Below are positions 43,346 to 52,830 of a stretch of DNA of 64,000 nucleotides, one piece after another. Within the stretch, counting starts at the first letter, position 1. Each line of letters begins with the position of its first letter. The stretch is from Maribacter aquimaris (GTDB lineage Bacteria; Bacteroidota; Bacteroidia; Flavobacteriales; Flavobacteriaceae), in assembly GCF_014596745.1 (NCBI RefSeq), contig NZ_JABTCF010000002.1:62001-126000 (forward strand). The letters run 5' to 3'. A model generated the notes under the pieces. The model was not told the DNA's origin and did no database searches. It saw nothing but the letters and a program-made list of their open reading frames with translations. Made by a program: the position numbers and the translations under genes.

Positions 43346-45012
43346 TAGTCCAATTTTATCGTTTTACTGTTCAAGCCGTATCGCAAACCGTTCTCAGAAA
43401 TTACAATTTTAAAATATTTGGGGGCGTCGGTTTTCTTCGGCTTTGGTAGTTTAAACGTGAAAAGTGTGGAATCATTTGAAGAAAGATGCATTAATTGTGC
43501 ATTTTCGGGAACCATGTCTACCCCAACAAGTTCTTTAAATTGCTTTGCTTCGTTCAAATAGGCAATGGCGAACTTTAATTTCTTCAAGGCAATATCCTGG
43601 TCATAAGGATTATACACCTTTACCACATGCCTTTCATCATTCAATTCGAATTTTTCATCTTCGACAATACAGCGTAATTTTCTGAAGGATTCAAAATCGT
43701 CCATAAACATACCATAATACACACTACCACTGTCCTTAGGGAAGGCAATGTCCTTTTTGTCGAGGTATTTTGAAATATAGAGCACTTTCTTGTGTTGTAC
43801 CGCTTCTTCCGAATTATCTATTGAATATTGGTTTTGTCGATAGTTGATGTTGTTCAGGGAATAGGAGGTTTTTCCTGTATAAAATGCATACATGGGTGCA
43901 TTGCGGTATGAGTTTTCAAAGACCACGGGGTTGTCACCTGCCTTTTCCTGTATCTGTGACATCCAGGCTTTATTGCCGTGTGTTTCGTAGTGAATGGGAA
44001 ACAATGGCTCGTAAATTAAGCCGACCCTAAGAATGAGGATAATGGCAATGTTTATAAGGGCAAGCCTAAAAAGCCATTTCCGAACATTTTCGTGCTCCAA
44101 CATATAGGAAAAGACAAGAATGGCCATAGGTATTGAAACAACGATGATCCATTGGGTCTGCACCCGTCGGTTGAAACTCGATATAAAAAAGAAAATCAAG
44201 ACACCATACGTTAAATAAAGAAGGGCCTTCGTAAATAGGTCCTTGGCACGGCTTTTTGCCAGGGCATAGTAAACGAACGGGAATGTAAGTCCGAATATCG
44301 CCACTAGGTTCACCAAAAATCCCAAAGTGTATTTGTTGAAGTTATATGGGGCATTGGGACGTTCGAAGAGGTGATATTTTATGGAGATGTAATCGTGTTC
44401 ATATAGCCATAAAAAATGGGGGGAATAGCATAATAAAGCGGTGATTACGGCCAGCCATGCATATTTGTTAACGACCAATTTAAGGTTTGAGAGCAGCACA
44501 AAGAAAATTACCAGGACAGCGTGGTATTTACTGTACATGAGTGCAGCCATGATCATACCCAACACAATCCCAAGGACAAATGATGGTTTTTTAATGAATC
44601 GCTTGTATACCAATAGGAACAATGCGGTAAAAAAAAGCAACGGAGTGTCCGGCAAGGTGAAAAATCCGTAGGCATTGAGCAAGGTCATCGAGAAAACGAG
44701 GGCAAAAAAATGAGGCACAAATTTTTTCTTGTCGGGATTATCGATGGCCAGCCACAATAAAATAAAAGTACCGGCCGATAAGAGGCAACTAACAAAACGT
44801 ACCCCTAACTCGCCATCGAAGAAATAACTACCGATTTTAATCATTAGGGCTACCATGGGAGGGTGGTCAAAGTACCCCCAAGCCAAGTTTTTGGCATAAT
44901 GCCAATAATAGGCTTCATCGAAAATCAGTTCTGTGAAGTTGGCCTGTAAAAGGTTAAGGACCAATATGGATCCCAACAGGTAGTAAAATAGTTTAGGTAA
45001 TTTCAATGACAT
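43345..45012 (-). CDS. GT39-type membrane glycosyltransferase
   Basis: The 555-residue protein has about 11 membrane helices in its first 360 residues and a soluble C-terminal domain. It carries the GT-C/GT39 acidic motif FDEAYYWHYAKNL, then WGYFDHPPMVALMIKIG. Such enzymes transfer a sugar from a polyprenol-phosphate carrier to proteins, lipid A or polymers. The diverging neighbour at 45147 encodes a polyprenol-phosphate mannose synthase, its likely donor maker. It is first of three minus-strand genes with DUF4271 and hemD. Confidence 0.88.
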   Translation of the reverse strand: MSLKLPKLFYYLLGSILVLNLLQANFTELIFDEAYYWHYAKNLAWGYFDHPPMVALMIKIGSYFFDGELGVRFVSCLLSAGTFILLWLAIDNPDKKKFVPHFFALVFSMTLLNAYGFFTLPDTPLLFFTALFLLVYKRFIKKPSFVLGIVLGMIMAALMYSKYHAVLVIFFVLLSNLKLVVNKYAWLAVITALLCYSPHFLWLYEHDYISIKYHLFERPNAPYNFNKYTLGFLVNLVAIFGLTFPFVYYALAKSRAKDLFTKALLYLTYGVLIFFFISSFNRRVQTQWIIVVSIPMAILVFSYMLEHENVRKWLFRLALINIAIILILRVGLIYEPLFPIHYETHGNKAWMSQIQEKAGDNPVVFENSYRNAPMYAFYTGKTSYSLNNINYRQNQYSIDNSEEAVQHKKVLYISKYLDKKDIAFPKDSGSVYYGMFMDDFESFRKLRCIVEDEKFELNDERHVVKVYNPYDQDIALKKLKFAIAYLNEAKQFKELVGVDMVPENAQLMHLSSNDSTLFTFKLPKPKKTDAPKYFKIVISENGLRYGLNSKTIKLD

Positions 45013-45119
45013 TGATGATTGTTGGTTTGCGCGTAAAATTACAAATTCTACATGGTAACCAAAAGGTTAAAAAAAATGATAAATAGGAAGTTCGAATTTC
45101 CCAAAAGCGTTTAAAAGAC

Positions 45120-45127
45120 TATTTTTG
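45120..45127 (+). promoter_or_regulatory. -7 box before the mannose synthase gene
   Basis: TATTTTTG fits TAnnTTTG and ends 19 bp before the ATG at 45147. No -33 TTG seen. Confidence 0.4.
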
Positions 45128-45146
45128 TGTAAATTGAAAGAAGTTT

Positions 45147-45875
45147 ATGGCAGGTAGTTTGGTCATTATCCCCACATATAATGAGATTGAGAATATTGAT
45201 GCGATTATAAGGGCTGTTTTTGCGTTGAAGAAAGATTTTCATGTGCTGATTGTTGATGATAATTCACCCGATGGCACAGCTGATCATGTGGTGGGTATGC
45301 AAAAGGAATTCCCCGATCGATTGTTTTTGGAAGTGCGTCATGAAAAATCAGGATTGGGTACGGCCTATATTCACGGGTTTAAATGGGCGATTGCCAAGAA
45401 ATATGATTATATTTTTGAGATGGACGCCGATTTCTCACACAACCCAACCGATCTTTTGCGATTGCATAAGGCTTGTGAAAGCGGGGCTGATGTCGCAGTG
45501 GGCTCCCGTTATAAAAAAGGGGTTAATGTCGTTGACTGGCCGTTGTACCGCATATTGCTTTCCTATGGGGCGTCGTTTTATGTGAAATTGATCACGGGAA
45601 TGCGTGTTCATGACCCAACAGCCGGGTTCGTGTGTTATAGACGACATGTGCTCGAAAGCATAAATCTGGATTCCGTAAGGTTCGTAGGCTATGCTTTTCA
45701 AATTGAAATGAAATTTAGGGCCCACCTTAAAAAATTCAAAATAGAGGAGGTATCGATTATTTTTAAGGATAGGGAAAAGGGGAAATCAAAAATGAGTTCT
45801 TCAATAATAAGTGAGGCCGTTTTTGGGGTTATGAAAATGAAGCTTAAAAGTATTTTCCAAAAAAATCAATTCTGA
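45147..45875 (+). CDS. polyprenol monophosphomannose synthase
   Basis: The 242-residue GT2 enzyme makes polyprenyl-phosphate mannose (or a related sugar) from GDP-mannose. Blocks: VIIPTYNEIENIDAIIRAVF, VDDNSPDGTADHV, the metal-binding DAD in EMDADFSHNPTDLL, GSRYKKG, and DPTAGFVCYRRHVL. No C-terminal membrane domain is present, as in the short DPM1 type. It heads an operon with pyrC (2 bp gap) and DUF4296. The adjacent GT39 gene probably uses its product. Confidence 0.93.
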   Translation: MAGSLVIIPTYNEIENIDAIIRAVFALKKDFHVLIVDDNSPDGTADHVVGMQKEFPDRLFLEVRHEKSGLGTAYIHGFKWAIAKKYDYIFEMDADFSHNPTDLLRLHKACESGADVAVGSRYKKGVNVVDWPLYRILLSYGASFYVKLITGMRVHDPTAGFVCYRRHVLESINLDSVRFVGYAFQIEMKFRAHLKKFKIEEVSIIFKDREKGKSKMSSSIISEAVFGVMKMKLKSIFQKNQF

Positions 45876-45877
45876 TT

Positions 45878-47215
45878 ATGGGTAGGGTTCTGATTAAAAA
45901 TGTGAATATTGTCAATGAGAACAAGGTTTATGAATCCGATGTGCTGCTCGAGGACGAGATCATTCTTAGGATAGCCCCATCCATTAGCGATGCCAACGCC
46001 AAGGTTATCGATGCAGCTGGTAAGTTCCTGCTTCCAGGCCTTATCGATGATCAAGTTCATTTTAGGGAGCCGGGGCTAACCCATAAGGGTGATATTGCCT
46101 CGGAAAGTAGGGCCGCCGTTGCCGGGGGGATTACTTCCTTTATGGAACAACCGAATACCAACCCCCAAACTACGACCATTGAAAAACTCGAAGAAAAATT
46201 CGCACGGGCATCAGAAACTTCCTTTGCCAATTATTCTTTTTTATTCGGGGGTACCAATGATAATCTGGAAGAAATAAAACGATTGGACAAGAATGCCTGT
46301 TCGGGTATTAAGCTCTTTTTAGGTTCTTCCACAGGGAACATGCTGGTCGATAATGAGGTGGTTATCGAAAACATCTTTAGGAATACCGAAATGGTTATCT
46401 CCGCACATTGTGAGGATGAAACCACCATAAAACGAAATTTGGCCGAATATCGGGAAAAATACGGCGACGACATTCCTATAAAATGCCATCCGCTGATCCG
46501 AAGTGCCGAGGCTTGTTACCTTTCTTCCTCAAAAGCCATTGCCTTGGCGAAGAAAACCGGAGCAAGGTTTCATGTTTTCCATCTATCGACGGGTATTGAG
46601 ACCGACTTGTTTCGTAATGACATTCCGTTAAAGCAAAAGCGGATTACCGCGGAAGTATGTATACACCATCTTTGGTTTTCAGATGCGGACTATGATGCTA
46701 AGGGCACATTGATCAAATGGAACCCTGCGGTAAAATCGGCTGGGGACCGCAGTAAACTTTGGGAAGCGCTACTTGATGATCGTATCGATGTCATTGCCAC
46801 GGATCATGCGCCCCATACCTTGGAAGAAAAGAACAATGTGTATACCCAGGCCCCTTCAGGAGGCCCATTGGTACAACACGCATTGCCCGCAATGCTTCAA
46901 AAATACCATGGGAAAATGCTGTCCTTGGAAAAATTGGTCGAGAAAATGTGCCATAATCCAGCAGTATTATTTGATATTGAGAAAAGGGGTTTTATCCGGG
47001 AAGGGTATTATGCCGATTTGGTTTTGGTCGATTTGGACGATCCCTGGAAGGTCACCAAGGAAAATATTGCTTATAAATGTGGGTGGTCCCCTTTCGAAGA
47101 AACTGTCTTTACCTCAAAAATCACGCATACCTTTGTAAATGGACATTTGGCCTATGAACACGGGGAGTTCTCAAAACAGCGAAATGCAAAACGCTTAACT
47201 TTCAACAGGTCGTAA
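45878..47215 (+). CDS. pyrC: dihydroorotase
   Basis: The 445-residue enzyme belongs to pyrimidine synthesis. It has the amidohydrolase pattern PGLIDDQVHFREPG, SFMEQPNTNPQT, GSSTGNMLV, ISAHCEDE, HVFHLSTG and ATDHAPH. The usual HxH is QxH here; I recall that form in many Bacteroidota enzymes, so it is a lineage trait. It lies 2 bp after the mannose synthase gene and overlaps the DUF4296 gene by one base (TAATG). Confidence 0.95.
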   Translation: MGRVLIKNVNIVNENKVYESDVLLEDEIILRIAPSISDANAKVIDAAGKFLLPGLIDDQVHFREPGLTHKGDIASESRAAVAGGITSFMEQPNTNPQTTTIEKLEEKFARASETSFANYSFLFGGTNDNLEEIKRLDKNACSGIKLFLGSSTGNMLVDNEVVIENIFRNTEMVISAHCEDETTIKRNLAEYREKYGDDIPIKCHPLIRSAEACYLSSSKAIALAKKTGARFHVFHLSTGIETDLFRNDIPLKQKRITAEVCIHHLWFSDADYDAKGTLIKWNPAVKSAGDRSKLWEALLDDRIDVIATDHAPHTLEEKNNVYTQAPSGGPLVQHALPAMLQKYHGKMLSLEKLVEKMCHNPAVLFDIEKRGFIREGYYADLVLVDLDDPWKVTKENIAYKCGWSPFEETVFTSKITHTFVNGHLAYEHGEFSKQRNAKRLTFNRS

Positions 47216-47643
47216 TGAAGAATTTAATAGTGCTTGTTTTTGTTCTGATTTTGTGTTCCTGTGGGGATAAACTGATCAAAGAACCGGATGGTTTAATACC
47301 CAAGGATGAAATGGTGGATATCCTTAGTGATTTGGCCATTTTAAATGCGGCTAGAAATGCCAACCCAAAGATATTGGAGGAACAGGATATTGAACCTACA
47401 CGTTTCGTTTTTGAAAAATATAAAATAGATAGCCTGCAATTTGTCACCAGCGATACGTACTACGCATCCTTGCCAAAAGAATATGAGGCGATGTACGTGG
47501 AAGTCGAGGAGCTTCTCAATAAAATAAAAGATAGCATGACTGAGGCAAAAAAGATAAAGGACAGTTTGTTGTTGGTCAATAGGATTAAAAAAAGTCCCAT
47601 AAAAAAACAAAATACAAAAGAGGCTAAGGATTCTCTTCCTTGA
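47215..47643 (+). CDS. DUF4296 lipoprotein
   Basis: The 142-residue lipoprotein (signal ending LCSC) carries the DUF4296 segment: LIPKDEMVDILSDLAILNAA, FEKYKIDSLQFVTSDTYYA. The C-terminal tail is Lys-rich (KKIKDSLLLVNRIKKSPIKK). The family is often next to pyrC in Bacteroidota; function unknown. Its last 20 bp overlap the end of the convergent epimerase gene. Confidence 0.88.
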   Translation: MKNLIVLVFVLILCSCGDKLIKEPDGLIPKDEMVDILSDLAILNAARNANPKILEEQDIEPTRFVFEKYKIDSLQFVTSDTYYASLPKEYEAMYVEVEELLNKIKDSMTEAKKIKDSLLLVNRIKKSPIKKQNTKEAKDSLP

Positions 47644-48634
47644 ATATTTTACAACAAAAGTTGATGGTTTCCTTCATGTCCTCAAATTGAAATCCAAGTG
47701 TGTCTTTGATTTTTTCATTATCATAGACCTCCGGTTGCATTAAGGACTTAATGGTCTTCTTGGTGATCTTTCGCTTTCCTCCGATCATGAGGCTTCGTAA
47801 ATAGTCAAAAAACCGGGCCAAATTCAATTGCCATACCCTTAATATTTTGGATGGAGCTTTTTTTCCCAACGCTTTTGCCAATATGGCCAATATCTCTTTA
47901 TAGGTTATGTTTTCAGCAACGGCAATGAATCGTTGGTTGACAATTTCTGAATGCATTAGGGTGGTCATCATTTTAACAACATCGTTCACGGTAATGAAAC
48001 CAGTGCCTCCCGGCGGGTAGTAATTTTTGGCATTGTTGGCGATCGTGAAAAGATTGCCACTGCCTTGTTGCCAGAACCCCGGGCCAATAATTACACCCGG
48101 ATTAACGATAACAACGTTTAGACCTTCTTGCGAACCACGCCAAACTTCCATCTCGGCCCTGTGTTTCGTTAGCGCATACACATTTGCCTCTTGGCCAGAC
48201 CAATCATTTTCCTCGGTGGCTTTATGGCCTTCTGCACTTTTTCCAATCGCCCCGATGGTACTCACATAACACAGTTTCTTGACTTTATTCGACAGGCAAA
48301 GGTTTACAATATTGGCAGTGCCTAGGGCATTTACCTTCTTTAGTTTGTAATAATCCTTAGGGTCAAATGAAATTAGTGCGGCAGCATGGTAAACGTAATC
48401 CACATTCTTGAATGCAGTCTCCAAAGCAGGAACGTTATTGATGTCGGCCAATACCCAATCGATAGTGTCAAAAAGCTCTGAAGCTTTTTCTTCTACGTAG
48501 TAAGAAAAGACTTTTTCAACTTGTTTCAGATTGCTACCCTCCCTGTAAATTGCACGGACTTTGGCGTTGTTTTGAAGCAAATGCAACAAAAGATGCGCCC
48601 CAACCAATCCCGTACCTCCTGTTACCAAAACCAT
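47624..48634 (-). CDS. NAD-dependent epimerase/dehydratase family protein
   Basis: The 336-residue extended SDR has GGTGLVGAHLLLHLL (nucleotide-binding GxxGxxG) and HAAALISFDP. The catalytic Tyr region ANVYALTKHRAEMEVWRG is a YxxxK pattern, and VIVNPGVIIGPGFW follows. Related proteins act on nucleotide sugars or sterol-like or dihydroflavonol-like substrates; the substrate is not defined. The ATG is four bases past a -7 box, suggesting a leaderless mRNA. Confidence 0.9.
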   Translation of the reverse strand: MVLVTGGTGLVGAHLLLHLLQNNAKVRAIYREGSNLKQVEKVFSYYVEEKASELFDTIDWVLADINNVPALETAFKNVDYVYHAAALISFDPKDYYKLKKVNALGTANIVNLCLSNKVKKLCYVSTIGAIGKSAEGHKATEENDWSGQEANVYALTKHRAEMEVWRGSQEGLNVVIVNPGVIIGPGFWQQGSGNLFTIANNAKNYYPPGGTGFITVNDVVKMMTTLMHSEIVNQRFIAVAENITYKEILAILAKALGKKAPSKILRVWQLNLARFFDYLRSLMIGGKRKITKKTIKSLMQPEVYDNEKIKDTLGFQFEDMKETINFCCKIFKEENP

Positions 48635-48638
48635 AGTC

Positions 48639-48671
48639 CAAATTTAGGTAAATGAAGGCTAATAAAACCAA
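48639..48671 (-). promoter_or_regulatory. promoter of the epimerase gene
   Basis: CAAATTTA (48639-48646; TAAATTTG on the coding strand) is a -7 box, and CAA (48669-48671; TTG) is a -33 element at N22 spacing. The -7 box ends four bases before the ATG, so transcription should start at or next to the start codon. Confidence 0.5.
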
Positions 48672-48703
48672 TTTCAAATAGGGAAAGGCAATGTAATTCC
48701 TTT

Positions 48704-48711
48704 TATATTTG
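48704..48711 (+). promoter_or_regulatory. -7 box before tyrS
   Basis: TATATTTG fits TAnnTTTG, 26 bp before the tyrS ATG, divergent from the epimerase promoter. Confidence 0.5.
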
Positions 48712-48737
48712 CAGTTGTTATCAAAATAAATACAGAA

Positions 48738-50033
48738 ATGAACACAAATTTCGTCGAAGAATTAGGATGGAGAGGAATGTTACATGATGCTATGCCAGGC
48801 ACCGAAGAACATCTAATGAATGGTATGCAATCGGCCTATGTGGGGATAGACCCTACGGCAGATTCACTTCATATTGGTCATTTGGTTGGGGTAATGATGC
48901 TACGTCACTTTCAATTGGCAGGCCATAAGCCTTATGCTTTATTGGGAGGTGCAACGGGCATGATCGGTGATCCATCGGGAAAATCACAGGAACGGAATTT
49001 GCTGGATGAGGATACTTTGCGTGCAAATCAAGAAGCACTGAGAGCCCAATTAAGTAAGTTTTTGGATTTTGATAGTAACGCTGAAAACGCGGCGATCTTG
49101 GTCAATAATTATGACTGGATGAAGGACTTTTCGTTTTTGGGATTCATCAGGGATGTAGGGAAGCATATCACTGTAAATTATATGATGGCTAAGGACTCCG
49201 TTAAAAAACGGTTGTCCAGTGAGTCCAAAGAGGGTATGTCTTTTACAGAGTTTACCTATCAGTTGGTTCAAGGCTATGATTTTCTCCATCTGTATCAGCA
49301 TAATAACTGTACCCTTCAAATGGGGGGTAGTGACCAATGGGGGAATATCACCACGGGTACCGAGTTGATTCGACGAATCGGAGGCGGTAAGGGTTATGCT
49401 TTGACCTGTCCTTTGATCACCAAGGCCGACGGTACGAAATTTGGAAAAACAGAGGGCGGTAATGTCTGGCTGGACCCCAATAGGACTTCACCTTATAAGT
49501 TTTACCAATATTGGCTGAATACTTCCGATGAAGATGCCGCAAAATATATCAAGATTTTTACCTTCCTAACAAAAGAGGAGATCGATGGTTTGATTTCCGA
49601 ACATGGGGAAGCGCCACATTTAAGGCTCCTACAAAAACGTTTGGCCGATGAGATCACGGTTATGGTACATTCCCAGGAAGATTTGGAAAATGCCAAGAAG
49701 GCGAGTAATATCCTCTTCGGAAAATCAACTTCGGAAGATTTGAAAGGTTTGGATGAGAAGACATTCTTGGATGTTTTTGAGGGTGTGCCCCAAGCTAATA
49801 TCCCAATGTCGGAATTGGATAATGGTTTGGATATGATTGGGGCCTTAGCGGCCAAAACAGGATTTTTAGGTTCCAATGGGGAGGCCCGAAGGGAGCTGAA
49901 ACAAAATTCGATTTCGGTAAATAAGGAAAAAGTCAAGGAGGATTATTTGATAACTGCCAAGGACTTGATTAGCGATAAGTTCGTATTGTTACAACGCGGT
50001 AAAAAGAATTATTTTCTTTTAGTGGTTGGTTAG
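48738..50033 (+). CDS. tyrS: tyrosine--tRNA ligase
   Basis: The 431-residue class I synthetase has [20 protein letters not shown] (HIGH-type), [60 protein letters not shown] and the KMSKS-like [11 protein letters not shown]-terminal S4-type RNA-binding domain follows ([19 protein letters not shown]). Length is normal and no feature is unusual. Confidence 0.97.
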   Translation: MNTNFVEELGWRGMLHDAMPGTEEHLMNGMQSAYVGIDPTADSLHIGHLVGVMMLRHFQLAGHKPYALLGGATGMIGDPSGKSQERNLLDEDTLRANQEALRAQLSKFLDFDSNAENAAILVNNYDWMKDFSFLGFIRDVGKHITVNYMMAKDSVKKRLSSESKEGMSFTEFTYQLVQGYDFLHLYQHNNCTLQMGGSDQWGNITTGTELIRRIGGGKGYALTCPLITKADGTKFGKTEGGNVWLDPNRTSPYKFYQYWLNTSDEDAAKYIKIFTFLTKEEIDGLISEHGEAPHLRLLQKRLADEITVMVHSQEDLENAKKASNILFGKSTSEDLKGLDEKTFLDVFEGVPQANIPMSELDNGLDMIGALAAKTGFLGSNGEARRELKQNSISVNKEKVKEDYLITAKDLISDKFVLLQRGKKNYFLLVVG

Positions 50034-50054
50034 TGGAGCATTTTATGGATCAAA

Positions 50055-51035
50055 TTACATGACCATTAGGTTGCAGCCACGAATATCGGAATGGTCAAAA
50101 CGACCTAATATTTCAAAGGATCGGTTTTTGGATTTCTTGCCAAGGTCTTGTGTTGCTATAAACGAACAGGAATTGATGTTGGCAAGGTCAATGACATTGA
50201 TTCCGCCCGTTTTTCCATCGGGGAGGTAACTCAATGGGTCTTCGGTGTCCCTGATAAGTATTTTCATCCAAGGCGGGGTTTTGAAAACGCCATTTCCTTT
50301 GGAATAAGCCTGGGAAAGCAATTCCGTCATACCGTACTCAGAATGGATTTCCGATACCCCAAAGCCTTTTTTCAGGACATCATGAAGTTCTTCCCGGATC
50401 AATTCTTTTCGTCGGCCTTTCATGCCACCCGTTTCCATGACCACCGTATTGTTAAGTTGCAAAGTGTGTTCTTCAACCACATCCAATAAAGCGAAAGAAA
50501 CACCGATTAGCAATGTTTTTACGCCTTGGTTATCGAGTTTGGTCAAGGTTTCGACCAATGCGTCAATTTCGTTCAAATAAAATCCACTGTCTGCATGGTT
50601 GCTTTTTTCAATCAGATCATTGACCATGTAGATCAATGAAGATCCATTGCGTTCCAAATAGGAGGGCAGAAGGGCTAAAATGCAATATTGGGAGACATCT
50701 CCATAGAAATGATCAAACCCCTTGGTAAAGCTTTGCTCATACAGTTTCAATTGGGTCACGTAATGCTTGCTGGTCACCTGTCCCGTTGTTCCACTGCTCG
50801 AAAATACAATCTGTTCCTGGTCTTTGGTCGCAACGACTTTTTTTGATTTGAAAAAATCAATAGGCAAAAAGGGAATTTGCTTAAGTTCTTTGACGTTGGA
50901 TTCCGTTTTGTCCAAATAATGGCAGAATTCCTTGTATACGGAATTGTTCCTCAGCTGAAACCTGAATACGTCGAGTGCCATGGATTCAAACTCCTTTTCA
51001 GTGCTGATGTTGAATATTTGGGTAGTGTCGATCAT
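50055..51035 (-). CDS. LuxE-type acyl-protein synthetase/acyl transferase
   Basis: Start at ATG 51035 (MIDTTQIFNISTEKEF) gives 326 residues; an upstream ATG adds only 11 poorly conserved codons. The protein fits the LuxE/acyl transferase group of Bacteroidota: FRFQLRNNSVYKEF, IPFLPIDFFKSKKV, FSSSGTTGQVTSKHYV (adenylate/ATP-binding-like loop), HSEYGMTELLSQAYS and FIATQDLGKKSKNRSFEILG. It probably activates a fatty acid or aryl acid; the pathway partner is not in the window. Confidence 0.85.
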   Translation of the reverse strand: MIDTTQIFNISTEKEFESMALDVFRFQLRNNSVYKEFCHYLDKTESNVKELKQIPFLPIDFFKSKKVVATKDQEQIVFSSSGTTGQVTSKHYVTQLKLYEQSFTKGFDHFYGDVSQYCILALLPSYLERNGSSLIYMVNDLIEKSNHADSGFYLNEIDALVETLTKLDNQGVKTLLIGVSFALLDVVEEHTLQLNNTVVMETGGMKGRRKELIREELHDVLKKGFGVSEIHSEYGMTELLSQAYSKGNGVFKTPPWMKILIRDTEDPLSYLPDGKTGGINVIDLANINSCSFIATQDLGKKSKNRSFEILGRFDHSDIRGCNLMVM

Positions 51036-51091
51036 TGGTTTCTGACCACAAAGATAATGATACGACAAATTGATTTCAGCTAAAACGGGAC

Positions 51092-51415
51092 TTATTTCAC
51101 TACCAGTTTTCGGGTAATGGTATTGTTGTCCTCAGTGAGCTGTATCACATACACCCCAGGTACCAATCTGGAAATGTTCAAGGAAGTATTGGTGGTTCTT
51201 TCGGTTAAGACGACCTCGCCAAAGACATCATAGACGATAATTTCCTTACGGGCGTTTTTCTCGGTAGTCACATAGACTACATCGTCGTATGCGGGATTGG
51301 GATAAAGTTTAAAGCCTGGGATTTCCTCTTTTCGGGCCATTGTGAAATCCACGGATTCTTGCGCATAAAACACAAAGGAGCATAGCATAAGTAGGATAGC
51401 GTAGATTTTTTTCAT
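51092..51415 (-). CDS. minimal T9SS type A cargo protein, copy 1
   Basis: The 107-residue precursor has a signal (VFYAQ) and about 85 mature residues that are almost entirely the T9SS type A sorting domain: GFKLYPNPAYDDVVYVTTEK, KEIIVYDVFGEVVLTE, LVPGVYVIQLTEDNN, ending KLVVK. There is no room for a functional cargo. It resembles the gene at 51591 (second copy), so it is a tandem paralog pair with 175 bp between them. Confidence 0.88.
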   Translation of the reverse strand: MKKIYAILLMLCSFVFYAQESVDFTMARKEEIPGFKLYPNPAYDDVVYVTTEKNARKEIIVYDVFGEVVLTERTTNTSLNISRLVPGVYVIQLTEDNNTITRKLVVK

Positions 51416-51590
51416 AAGTATTGATTTGGGATCAACACCATAAAGGTAATGAAAGGGGTTTCTTGCAATTTAGAATTGTTGTGAATTTCGATAAAATGTA
51501 GGTGAATAACAGTAGAGGTGCTTTTTGTCGATGTTTTTTGCTTTTCATCGAAAGGGTGATTCCCGGTTTAACACCTTAAAAAGGGAATAA

Positions 51591-51899
51591 CTACTTAATA
51601 ATCAGTTTTCTGGTGGCGATTTTGTTTTTTTCAAATACGCGTAGTACATAGACCCCGGCATCCAATTCAGAAACATTCAACTCTTCCCTAAGTAGGGTGG
51701 TTTCCATAACCTGTGTTCCCAAGACATCGAAAATCAGGATTTTTTTAGGGGCTTTTTCCGTGGTAATGATATATACCTTTCCATTGGTAACGGGGTTGGG
51801 ATATAATTTAAAACCATCAATATCCCCATTGGGCTTCGCATCTTGTGCGTGGCCTATCGAAATAAAAAGTAAAAAGAAAACGAAGTATAGTTTCTTCAT
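51591..51899 (-). CDS. minimal T9SS type A cargo protein, copy 2
   Basis: Start at ATG 51899 (MKKLYFVFFLLFISIGHAQ) gives 102 residues; the frame also extends upstream to 51998 but without a signal. As with copy 1, the mature part (IDGFKLYPNPVTNGKVYIIT, KKILIFDVLGTQVMET, LDAGVYVLRVF, ending KLIIK) is nearly all sorting domain. It may be surface-anchored, bind another exported protein, or be a regulator of T9SS flux. Confidence 0.85.
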   Translation of the reverse strand: MKKLYFVFFLLFISIGHAQDAKPNGDIDGFKLYPNPVTNGKVYIITTEKAPKKILIFDVLGTQVMETTLLREELNVSELDAGVYVLRVFEKNKIATRKLIIK

Positions 51900-52143
51900 A
51901 TAGAGTTTATAGCAAATGGTATACCACAAATATACTAATATTTGTACTTGATGGTTGGTGTAGCACTGGTATTGCAATAAAAAATCGATGAAATGCATAA
52001 GTAGGTGAATTGATCTTCGGGGGTGTGTAACCTTTTCATAATCTAAATGTTATGATAACGTTACGAATTGATGGGCCTCCCAAAGGGTTCCGTGTAATAG
52101 TATTATCTTTACTTTTACGCTTAGTAATGAATTCAATCTATAA

Positions 52144-52830
52144 ATGAAAAAGAAGGACCTTAAAATACTTTTGATCGATGATGAGCCTGACATCTTGGAA
52201 ATCGTCGCCTACAACCTCACTGCGGAAGGTTATCAGGTTTTTACTGCTAAAAATGGTGTTGAGGGTGTGGCCATGGCAAAGAAAAAATTGCCCCATTTGA
52301 TTATTTTGGATGTAATGATGCCCGAAATGGATGGTATCGAAGCGTGTGGTATTATCCGTAAAATCCCTGAGTTGGAAAATACGATTATTACCTTCCTTAC
52401 CGCCCGTGGCGAAGATTATTCCCAATTGGCGGGTTTTGATGCAGGAGCTGATGATTATATTACAAAACCGATCAAACCCAAGGTTTTGGTCCGTAAGGTA
52501 ACGGCACTTCTCAGGAGGTTCAAGGAAGAGACCGCCGTGGCAGAGGAGATTTTTAAGGTTGGGAATATTGTGATCAACCGGGAAGAATATAAAATTGTCA
52601 ATAACGGTACCGAGATCATCTTACCTAGAAAAGAGTTCGAATTATTGTCCCTGCTCACCTCAAAACCCAATAAGGTGTTTAAGCGTGAAGTGATCTTGAA
52701 TAAGGTATGGGGCAATGAGGTTGTTGTCGGTGGGCGTACGATTGATGTTCATATTCGGAAACTTCGTGAAAAAATCGGTGACGAACATTTTAAGACCGTT
52801 AAGGGTGTGGGCTATAAGTTTGTGCTATAA
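52144..52830 (+). CDS. PhoB-like response regulator
   Basis: The 228-residue OmpR-family regulator has receiver Asp56 (LIILDVMMPEMD), the Lys in DYITKPI, and a winged helix (ILPRKEFELLSLLT, HIRKLREKIG, VKGVGYKFVL). It is encoded with the kinase immediately downstream (one-base overlap). The pair resembles RprY/RprX or PhoBR of Bacteroidota, general regulators of envelope or phosphate status; no Pho box is apparent here. Confidence 0.92.
   Translation: MKKKDLKILLIDDEPDILEIVAYNLTAEGYQVFTAKNGVEGVAMAKKKLPHLIILDVMMPEMDGIEACGIIRKIPELENTIITFLTARGEDYSQLAGFDAGADDYITKPIKPKVLVRKVTALLRRFKEETAVAEEIFKVGNIVINREEYKIVNNGTEIILPRKEFELLSLLTSKPNKVFKREVILNKVWGNEVVVGGRTIDVHIRKLREKIGDEHFKTVKGVGYKFVL

Noticed and set aside
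45878-47215. QxH in place of HxH in dihydroorotase as a loss-of-function change
   Set aside because: I recall the same form in many Bacteroidota enzymes and all other metal-site blocks are present.
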